In this document: positions 1-6,079 of the stretch, piece by piece
How the letters are laid out: the number at the start of each line of letters is the position of its first letter
Numbering within the stretch: position 1 is the first letter of the stretch
Assembly: GCA_043763845.1 (NCBI GenBank)
Contig: JAYULE010000150.1
Location: 1-36,984 of the forward strand
Direction of reading: 5' to 3'
Length of the DNA: 36,984 bases
Source: Pseudopedobacter sp043763845
GTDB taxonomy: Bacteria; Bacteroidota; Bacteroidia; Sphingobacteriales; Sphingobacteriaceae
Position numbers and translations under genes: made by a program
Notes under the pieces: model-generated
Told to the model about the DNA's origin: nothing
What the model saw: the letters and a program-made list of their open reading frames with translations, nothing else
Databases searched by the model: none

Positions 1-798
1 TCGCCTTTTATGCGAGCACACTCGGCAGGCGATACTGGCGAACGAGAGCCTTGGAGTTTTGGCCCCGAGTTAGAAGCTATTAACAAAAAATTTATTGAAT
101 TACGTTACAGATTGCTTCCATACATTTACGCTGCATTTTGGGAACACCACAAATATGGTTTCCCTATTTTGCGCCCTGTAATAATGTTAGAGCAAGATAA
201 TTTAACAAACCATTACCGCGAAGACGAGTTTACTTTTGGAGATAAAATTTTGGTTTGCCCAGTTTTAACTGAGGGTGCAATAACTCGTAAATTATACTTA
301 CCTGTTGGCACTTGGTACGATTACTGGACACACGAAGCTATGGAAGGCGGTAAAGAATATACCGTTAGTGCACCACTAGATTCTATGCCAATATTTGTGA
401 AAGCAGGTTCTGTTATACCAGAAGCACCTGTTATGCAACATGTAAACGAATTTGAGGCCGACGAATTATTGTTCCAAATTTACTACTCAAATTACGAGGT
501 AAATTCGTTCCATTACGAAGATCATGGAGATACTTTTGCTTACGAACAAGATATTTACTTAGAAAAAAAGTTTATTGTTAATGGTGATGCAACCTCAATG
601 ACAATTAAACAATCTATTGAAGGTTTATTTACCCCTCGTTACGAAACATACGAATTAAAATTGATTGGTTTACCATTTACTCCTACCAAAATTATTATTG
701 ATGGTAAAGATTATGTGGGTACTTTAGCATTTGATGAATTAAAACGTGTTATTATAACATCTAGTAAGCACTTTAAAACGATACAAATAATTGCTTAG
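1..798 (+). CDS. Glycoside hydrolase family 31 (alpha-glucosidase type), C-terminal part
   Basis: This gene is open from the first base, so its N-terminal half, including the catalytic nucleophile region, lies outside the window. The first visible residues, SPFMRAHSAGDTGEREPW, match the family 31 block (arginine, histidine-serine, then REPW) that lines the sugar-binding site late in the barrel. They are followed by the conserved LRYRLLPYIY helix, a YDYWT strand and an APLDSMPIFVKAGSVIP segment, which are the usual C-terminal beta domains. The last 100 or so residues fit a DUF5110-like domain. The enzyme would hydrolyse alpha-glucosidic bonds (alpha-xylosidase or related activities are possible). 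A strong terminator follows the stop codon. Family assignment is firm; the exact substrate is not readable from this fragment. Confidence 0.9.
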   Translation, partial: SPFMRAHSAGDTGEREPWSFGPELEAINKKFIELRYRLLPYIYAAFWEHHKYGFPILRPVIMLEQDNLTNHYREDEFTFGDKILVCPVLTEGAITRKLYLPVGTWYDYWTHEAMEGGKEYTVSAPLDSMPIFVKAGSVIPEAPVMQHVNEFEADELLFQIYYSNYEVNSFHYEDHGDTFAYEQDIYLEKKFIVNGDATSMTIKQSIEGLFTPRYETYELKLIGLPFTPTKIIIDGKDYVGTLAFDELKRVIITSSKHFKTIQIIA

Positions 799-821
799 AT
801 TAAAAGATTAACTATAGTTTC

Positions 822-857
822 AAAACCCCTGCTAATTTTAATTAGCAGGGGTTTTTT
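822..857 (+). terminator. Rho-independent terminator after the GH31 gene
   Basis: A perfect 15-bp inverted repeat (822-836 with 841-855) encloses a 4-base loop. It is GC-rich in the middle (CCCCTGC/GCAGGGG) and runs into TTTTTT. It begins 24 bases after the GH31 stop and faces a convergent gene on the minus strand, so it may work in both directions. Confidence 0.9.
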
Positions 858-952
858 GTCTTTATTACTCAATAGATAAATATTAACACCAAATGATTTT
901 TAAAGAAAAAGTATTTACACTTATGTTAAATAAATGTGATAAACTTTATTTT

Positions 953-1543
953 TTACTCAAACTGATTTTTAATTCGATTTAAATCATCAAACATAGCAGC
1001 AAATGTTTTTTCTTCACGTTTTATGTACACTTTTTGCAAGTAGAAGTAACATATTGCAAACCAAATTATTGTAAAACACAGCGAAATATATATTACCCAA
1101 TCATTTACTTTAGTAAAAAACTCAATAAAATATAAACCAAAGCCAATTGCCATTGCAAGAGTATAAAATAGGTAATTTCGGGTATTTTCTTTATAACGTA
1201 TTAGTTTAAAAGCCTGCAAACTTTCTATATGTTTTTTAGGAGTAAGCGTAAAACTATTATTGGCTAAAATTTTCAAGTTTTTAATTTGGGTAAATATGTA
1301 ATATAAGCAACATAAAACAAAAATTGCTAAACTAATGTGAGTAGTTAAATATACAAACGGAATAATCATCCATAAAAAACCTATACCCAAAACCGCAATA
1401 ACCATTGCAGCTAAACCCAATTTTATTTTAAGTTTAAATTGATGGGTAGATTTTTTTAAATGTGCGAAAACAACCTCGTAATTTAATTCGGGGGTAGTTT
1501 TTTGGTTTTGCCAAATATCAACTAACTTATCAAAATTTTTCAT
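953..1543 (-). CDS. Four-helix membrane protein coupled to an ECF sigma factor (possible anti-sigma factor)
   Basis: The 196-residue protein has a short cytoplasmic N-terminus (KLVDIWQNQK near residue 6), two hydrophobic segments at about 43-62 and 66-86, a basic loop, and two more at about 124-143 and 149-170, followed by a charged tail. Its start codon overlaps the 3' end of the sigma factor gene by 14 bases, so the two are translationally coupled. ECF sigma factors are often held at the membrane by a protein encoded just downstream, so an anti-sigma role is a reasonable inference from position. I see no zinc-finger (ZAS) motif or FecR-like domain. Function otherwise unknown. Confidence 0.7.
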   Translation of the reverse strand: MKNFDKLVDIWQNQKTTPELNYEVVFAHLKKSTHQFKLKIKLGLAAMVIAVLGIGFLWMIIPFVYLTTHISLAIFVLCCLYYIFTQIKNLKILANNSFTLTPKKHIESLQAFKLIRYKENTRNYLFYTLAMAIGFGLYFIEFFTKVNDWVIYISLCFTIIWFAICYFYLQKVYIKREEKTFAAMFDDLNRIKNQFE

Positions 1544-2027
1544 GTTGGTTATATAATTCGGTAAGTTTTAATTTAATTCTGTGTATTTTAACTCTTAAAT
1601 TACCTTCTTTAATTCCCGATATTTCGGCAATTTCGGGGTAAGGTATTTCATCCATAACCATAGTAATAATTAGCCGTTCGTTTTCTTCTAATTTTGCAAT
1701 ACAAGTGTAAAGTAAACTTACTTGCTCTTGCTTTTCATTTACTTCTTCAGCTTGGTTTTCTATAATATTAGGTGTAAGTTCTTCTTTATTTTGCCGTTTT
1801 TCTTTTTTTAGATACGTTAAACAAGTATTAACAGCAATACGATAAATCCAGGTGGAAATTTGCGATTGTTCTCTAAATTTATCTAAGTTTTGCCAAACCT
1901 TTAAAAATGTTTCTTGTAACAAATCTTTAGCGGCGGCATTATCGTTAGTATAACCAAAACACAAATGATATATTTTTTTAGAATTTGCCTCAAAAACATC
2001 TTTAAAAAGTTTTTCCTGCTTGTTCAT
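1530..2027 (-). CDS. ECF-type RNA polymerase sigma factor
   Basis: This 165-residue protein has the two-domain ECF layout. Region 2 (about residues 26-70) contains AKDLLQETFLKVWQNLDKF and the STWIYRIAVNTCL segment that contacts the -10 element. Region 4 (about 112-155) is a helix-turn-helix with LEENERLIITM and a PEIAEISGIKEGNLRVKIHR recognition region. Sigma regions 1 and 3 are absent, as expected. I chose the ATG at 2027; a TTG one codon upstream is also in frame. It would direct polymerase to a small regulon in response to an envelope or other signal, probably controlled by the overlapping membrane protein downstream. The target promoters cannot be read here. Confidence 0.93.
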   Translation of the reverse strand: MNKQEKLFKDVFEANSKKIYHLCFGYTNDNAAAKDLLQETFLKVWQNLDKFREQSQISTWIYRIAVNTCLTYLKKEKRQNKEELTPNIIENQAEEVNEKQEQVSLLYTCIAKLEENERLIITMVMDEIPYPEIAEISGIKEGNLRVKIHRIKLKLTELYNQHEKF

Positions 2028-2190
2028 CAATTTTTTAATTTTAGAGATTGTGCATGCTGTTTTTGTTACAATATGTATTTATTTTATCACGAATATTTAT
2101 TCTTACCAAAAAAACAACAATCTTGAACTAATTTTTTTATTCTAAATTTTGACAACTTTATTAATCCACAAAAACCTTGGTTAGCACACT

Positions 2191-2967
2191 TTAACCAAAC
2201 TCAATTTTAATACTATCATTTATTTTTAAGCCAAGTAATCCACTTGCATTACCCTTATTTATGGCAATTTCTAAGTGGTTGCTTATGCCAAACAAGCATA
2301 ATTTTTCGCCTTCTGGTACTTCATTATAATGCCAACTTAGTTGCTTTATGGTTTCGTGTTTGCGCAAATAAAGGGTAAATTTTCTACCGTTTTGTACTTT
2401 GGTGAAAAAATCTTTAGTTATATTGGTAATTACGTTTTGAAAAGTATCGATAAATATAACGCTACCATTTATTTGGTTACCCTCTAAACCGGGGTGTAAA
2501 TTAATTAGTTTTTTAATACCAGTAACTGGTTCGCCAATTTGGCTAAGTTGCCCTCCCGATGCTAAATGGCAAGCTGCTTTAACTAAAATATCGGTTAAGG
2601 GAAAGTGCAAAAACTTTAAATCTTGCAAAATATTTATCTCCACAACTTCAACAGGATTGCCCCCAATAATTAAAGAAAAAATCCCATTATCGGATCCAAC
2701 AAAAAAATGCCCATTGTAACTTAATGCTACATATTTTTGGAAGTTATTATAAACAGTATCAATACCAATTAAATGTACTGTACCAATTGGAAAGTAGTTG
2801 AAACAATTTTTTAAAATGAAGGCAGCCCTAGGAATATTAAAGGCTTGTATTTCGTGAGTAACATCAACAATAGTAGCATTTGGCAATATTTTTAAAATAC
2901 TTCCTTTTAAAGCAGCTTGATAAAAATCTTTGTAGCCTAAATCGGTAGTTAAAGTTATAATTGCCAT
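2191..2967 (-). CDS. SAM hydroxide adenosyltransferase (DUF62 / chlorinase-fluorinase superfamily)
   Basis: The 258-residue protein matches the DUF62 family, which splits S-adenosylmethionine with hydroxide to give adenosine and methionine. Visible blocks are TLTTDLGYKDFY (6-17) at the N-terminus, DVTHEI (35-40), GTVHLIGIDT (62-71), GSDNGIFS (91-98) and a TDILVKAACHLASGG helix. The C-terminal beta-barrel domain follows from about residue 165. Most family members have a DPGVG..RR stretch after the GTVH block. Here the equivalent reads IDTVYNNFQKYVAL, so the catalytic arginine is not where I expect it. Divergent variants of this kind may be usual in Bacteroidota, so I do not call it inactive. 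It is transcribed divergently from phoH. Confidence 0.85.
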   Translation of the reverse strand: MAIITLTTDLGYKDFYQAALKGSILKILPNATIVDVTHEIQAFNIPRAAFILKNCFNYFPIGTVHLIGIDTVYNNFQKYVALSYNGHFFVGSDNGIFSLIIGGNPVEVVEINILQDLKFLHFPLTDILVKAACHLASGGQLSQIGEPVTGIKKLINLHPGLEGNQINGSVIFIDTFQNVITNITKDFFTKVQNGRKFTLYLRKHETIKQLSWHYNEVPEGEKLCLFGISNHLEIAINKGNASGLLGLKINDSIKIEFG

Positions 2968-3066
2968 TTAAAATCAAATATTTATGCTTAATCTTGTAGT
3001 ACACCAATGGGTGCAAATATTCAATTTTTAATTCATAAAAAATTAGTCATTTTAAAATTATAAGCC

Positions 3067-4038
3067 TTGAACGAAATTATTATAGCCCTAGATAACCTTA
3101 ACCCTGCTTTACTTTGGGGTCCAAACAACGAATTTTACGAAATTATAAAACGAGCTTTTCCAAAACTTAAAGTTGTAGCTCGAGGAACCGAGGTAAAAGT
3201 CTTGGGCGATGATGATGAATTGCAAGTTTTTAATAAAAAAATAACTAAAATTATAAATCATATTCATCAGTTTAATAACTTATCAACCAACGATGTTGAA
3301 AGTATTTTGGGCGACCGTAACCAAAAAGAAAGTCCTGCCGATGCACCAAGTGGCGATTCGGCGGCGGCTTTGGCACAATCGGAAGTTATTGTTTTTGGCC
3401 CAAATGGTATTATGGTGCGGGCAAGAACCGTAAACCAACGCCGAATGGTTACCAGCATGGCCAAAAACGATGTACTTTTTGCCATTGGCCCAGCGGGTAC
3501 AGGTAAAACATATACGGCGGTTGCACTTGCGGTAAGGGCGTTAAAAAACAAAGAAATTAAGCGAATTATTTTAACACGCCCAGCGGTTGAAGCTGGCGAA
3601 AATTTAGGTTTCCTTCCGGGAGATTTAAAAGAAAAAATAGACCCATACTTGCGCCCCTTATACGATGCTTTGGATGATATGATACCTGCGGATAAACTAA
3701 AAACATATCTCGAAAACCGAACCATTGAGATTGCACCTTTGGCATTTATGCGTGGCCGAACGTTAGATAATTGCTTTGTTATTTTAGACGAAGCACAAAA
3801 CAGTACCGATTTGCAATTAAAAATGTTTTTAACCCGTATGGGCCCTACAGCCAAATTTATTGTAACAGGCGATGTTACCCAAATAGATTTACCCCGCAAA
3901 CAACAATCGGGATTGCACAACGCCTTACGCATTTTAGCCGATATTAAAGGAATAGAAATTATTTACCTTAACGGCGATGATGTAGTTAGGCACAAATTGG
4001 TAAAAAGGATTTTAGAAGCCTACGGCGATATACAGTAG
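3067..4038 (+). CDS. phoH: PhoH-family ATPase (rebuilt 3' end)
   Basis: The 323-residue protein has an N-terminal RNA-binding-like region (about 1-100) and a PhoH ATPase domain. Walker A is GPAGTGKT (141-148), Walker B is FVILDEAQN (237-245), and VTGDVTQIDLP (266-276) is the family sensor block. Length is normal. PhoH-like ATPases are linked to RNA metabolism, often beside ybeY; their precise reaction is unsettled. Translation appears to start at TTG (3067). From codon 275 on, the sequence is repeated 2 kb downstream as an orphan fragment (5868-6017). The last 50 codons were therefore probably supplied, wholly or partly, by an inserted element. Two AGG arginine codons near the end (R308, R314) contrast with mostly CGN codons in the rest of the gene. 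Confidence 0.95.
   Translation: MNEIIIALDNLNPALLWGPNNEFYEIIKRAFPKLKVVARGTEVKVLGDDDELQVFNKKITKIINHIHQFNNLSTNDVESILGDRNQKESPADAPSGDSAAALAQSEVIVFGPNGIMVRARTVNQRRMVTSMAKNDVLFAIGPAGTGKTYTAVALAVRALKNKEIKRIILTRPAVEAGENLGFLPGDLKEKIDPYLRPLYDALDDMIPADKLKTYLENRTIEIAPLAFMRGRTLDNCFVILDEAQNSTDLQLKMFLTRMGPTAKFIVTGDVTQIDLPRKQQSGLHNALRILADIKGIEIIYLNGDDVVRHKLVKRILEAYGDIQ
3889..4038 (+). repeat. Direct repeat, left copy: 3' end of intact phoH
   Basis: This 150-base stretch covers codons 275-323 plus the stop of the intact phoH. It aligns without gaps to 5868-6017, with 17 mismatches. Sixteen are silent and one changes Arg277 to His in the right copy. A 56-base block (3928-3983) is identical in both copies, as are the last 30 bases. 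Confidence 0.95.
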
Positions 4039-4084
4039 GAATTATAAAGTAGTTGGTTTGTAGCGGGTTAAAACAGTAAGAAAA

Positions 4085-5293
4085 ATGATAAAAGAAATAA
4101 CCATAAGCAATTTTTATAGTTTTAATCAATCTGTTGTCCGTTTAGATAGCAATACCAATGTATTGATAGGTATTAATGGTTCTGGTAAATCTAATTTTTT
4201 AAAAGCAATAAGACTTTTAAAGGAAGGAGTTGCAGGCATAGGCTTAAAAAAACATATTTTAGATAATTTAGGTGGTTTCGATAATATTTTTTTTAAGGGT
4301 AATACTAAAGCAAGCTTCTCAAAATCAATTGTTATTGAGTACAAATTTGAGGGTAAATTAATAACTAACGGAGGTACAGGTTTTAATTTTACCCATGATG
4401 TTATTTACCAAATTACAATTACAAAATCACCAAGTTTGTTAAATTATTATATTCAAGAAAAAATATTAAACAGTACTGGTTTTGTTTATCTTGATTTTAA
4501 AAATGGAGTAGGCCACCTAAACCAAAAAACTGGGGTAGCTAATAACAAAACTTCATTAGTTAGATATGATGATTTTGACCCCCAAGAGTTAGTTTTAAAA
4601 GAAATAAACGATACAGATAATTATTTTGCACTCACAACTATAAAAAAAGCCATTAAAGAAATTATGGTTTACGATTATTTTGATACCACACCTAAAAGTG
4701 CCATTCGTAAACCTATGTTACCCACTTCCGAAAAAAGACTATTTGCCGATGGAACAAATTTACCGCAAATATTAAACACCATAAAAATAAATTACAAACA
4801 ACAATATTACAAAATTGTGGAAATGCTTAAAGAAGTAAATCCTAATTTTTCGGGTTTTGACTTTAATTTTTTAGGAGGTAATATTGAGCTTATGTTAGAA
4901 GAAAAAAGCCTAGATAGTGCGGTACATGTGTCTAACATATCAGACGGCACATTAAGGTATTTGTGTTTATTAGCTATTTTATTTAACCCCGATAGAGGAA
5001 GTTTTATTTGTATAGACGAGCCTGAAGTAGGATTGCATCCCGATATGATTTTAAATATTGCTAATGCAATAAAAGATGCCGCAATAACTTCGCCTTTTAT
5101 AATATCCACCCATTCCGATAATTTATTAAATAGTTTTGAAATTGAAGATTTAAAAGTATTTGAGAAAGATGAAAATAATGCAACAAATATTTTATCATAT
5201 ACTAAAGATATGTTTGAGGGTTGGTACGAAGAATTTTCGCTTGGGCAGATGTGGAAACAAGGTGATTTAGGAGGAGTTCGCTATGGCGGATAA
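4085..5293 (+). CDS. AAA/ABC-type ATPase of the AAA_21 (OLD-like) group, partner of DUF4276
   Basis: The 402-residue protein starts with a RecF/OLD-like strand (ITISNFYSF) and has Walker A GINGSGKS (29-36). An ABC-like signature SDGTLRYL lies at 286-293, Walker B FICIDEPEVGLHP at 307-319 and the switch histidine STHSDNLL at 341-348. There is no long coiled coil, so it is not an SMC or Rad50 protein. The end, SLGQMWKQGDLGG, is a tail I recognise from ATPases encoded next to DUF4276 genes. It overlaps the next gene by 11 bases, so the pair is translationally coupled. Related ATPase plus TOPRIM pairs (OLD, Gabija, PARIS) act against phages. A sensor role that gates the partner nuclease is inference. 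It may be read from the phoH promoter, as only 46 bases separate the genes. Confidence 0.9.
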   Translation: MIKEITISNFYSFNQSVVRLDSNTNVLIGINGSGKSNFLKAIRLLKEGVAGIGLKKHILDNLGGFDNIFFKGNTKASFSKSIVIEYKFEGKLITNGGTGFNFTHDVIYQITITKSPSLLNYYIQEKILNSTGFVYLDFKNGVGHLNQKTGVANNKTSLVRYDDFDPQELVLKEINDTDNYFALTTIKKAIKEIMVYDYFDTTPKSAIRKPMLPTSEKRLFADGTNLPQILNTIKINYKQQYYKIVEMLKEVNPNFSGFDFNFLGGNIELMLEEKSLDSAVHVSNISDGTLRYLCLLAILFNPDRGSFICIDEPEVGLHPDMILNIANAIKDAAITSPFIISTHSDNLLNSFEIEDLKVFEKDENNATNILSYTKDMFEGWYEEFSLGQMWKQGDLGGVRYGG

Positions 5294-5855
5294 AAAAATA
5301 ATTTTATTTGTAGAAGGTGAATCTAATAGCCCAAATGGAGATTTAAGACAAGGGTTATCAAAATTGTTGGCGCAAAAACTCAACCATAAACTACCTAGTA
5401 TTGTCTTAGGAGATTGCAAAACTCAAACAATTAATAAGTTTTTAAAAAACCGCCGCCCCTGCGATTTAACTTTACTTTTAATTGATTTAGATAAGCAAGA
5501 AAACGAGATTGAACAAGATTTAGAAAACAATCAACTTTTAGCTCGCCAAAGTGACGTTTTTTATATGGTGCAAGAAATGGAAAGTTGGTTTATATCGCAG
5601 CCTAAAATTTTAGATGCTTTTTATGGTTGTGATAATAATAAAAAGAAAATTTCCGATAAATTGCCTAAGAAAAAAGCATCAGAAATAGCGAAACCAGATA
5701 AAGAACTCATAAAAATAACCAAAATTACTCAAAATAGGAGTGAACCCTATCATAAAATTAAACACGCAATTGAACTATTAAAACTTTTAGATGCGACAAA
5801 ATTGGAAGACGATTTTACTGAATTTAAAAGATTGATAACAAGAATTAAAAATTAA
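5283..5855 (+). CDS. DUF4276 protein, TOPRIM-like putative nuclease partner
   Basis: The 190-residue protein begins with a hydrophobic strand ending in a conserved acidic turn, IILFVEGES (6-14), followed by a second strand with an acidic pair, LLLIDLD (64-70). A Glu (E11) after strand one and Asp-x-Asp (D68, D70) after a later strand are the arrangement of TOPRIM metal sites. A family hallmark, VQEMESWF, follows at 96-103. The C-terminal third is Lys-rich and helical. DUF4276 proteins usually follow AAA_21 ATPases, as here with an 11-base overlap. By analogy with OLD and with the AriB subunit of PARIS it could be the nuclease effector, but no activity can be read from sequence alone. Confidence 0.8.
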   Translation: MADKKIILFVEGESNSPNGDLRQGLSKLLAQKLNHKLPSIVLGDCKTQTINKFLKNRRPCDLTLLLIDLDKQENEIEQDLENNQLLARQSDVFYMVQEMESWFISQPKILDAFYGCDNNKKKISDKLPKKKASEIAKPDKELIKITKITQNRSEPYHKIKHAIELLKLLDATKLEDDFTEFKRLITRIKN

Positions 5856-5867
5856 ATAAAACTGTTA

Positions 5868-6017
5868 TTACCCCACAAGCAGCAATCGGGTTTACACAAC
5901 GCACTTCGCATTTTAGCCGATATTAAAGGAATAGAAATTATTTACCTTAACGGCGATGATGTTGTACGCCATAAATTAGTTAAACGTATTTTAGAAGCCT
6001 ACGGCGATATACAGTAG
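5868..6017 (+). pseudogene. Orphan 3' fragment of phoH (right copy of the direct repeat)
   Basis: This fragment encodes LPHKQQSGLHNAL... through ...EAYGDIQ and a stop. Its 49 codons match the end of the intact phoH (3889-4038) at 48 residues. It has no start codon, begins abruptly 12 bases after the DUF4276 stop, and is preceded by unrelated sequence (AAATAAAACTGTTA). Homology starts at TTACCCC, and the first codons include the single amino acid change, CGC (Arg277) to CAC (His), at a position I believe is conserved in PhoH proteins. The DNA differs at 17 of 150 bases. Such silent divergence must have built up while both copies were parts of working genes, so this is not a recent tandem duplication. 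Confidence 0.95.
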
Positions 6018-6079
6018 TTTTTTTAATTAAAATGATTTTTTATAAAAATAATTTTAAACAAACCCACAATATTCTGTCA

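Larger units (their letters stand above)
3928..5906. mobile_element. Two-gene mini-island inserted at the 3' end of phoH
   Basis: The segment between the two phoH ends is one unit of 1979 bases, measured from any point in the left repeat to the matching point in the right repeat. It carries only an ATPase gene and a DUF4276 gene. The boundaries given assume crossover at the start of the 56-base block that is identical in both copies; any point in the repeats would give the same unit length. No integrase, transposase or terminal inverted repeat is visible. It must therefore have moved with help in trans, by homologous recombination, or as the remnant of a larger element. Interpretation as an insertion is inference; the duplicated gene end is seen directly. 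Confidence 0.7.

Noticed and set aside
3267..3932. A 221-codon open frame on the minus strand opposite phoH
   Set aside because: It lies wholly inside phoH, which has clear Walker motifs and family length; the antisense product resembles nothing I know.
4039..4084. A separate promoter for the ATPase gene
   Set aside because: The 46-base gap shows no TAnnTTTG box or TTG pair; read-through from phoH is simpler, although unproven.
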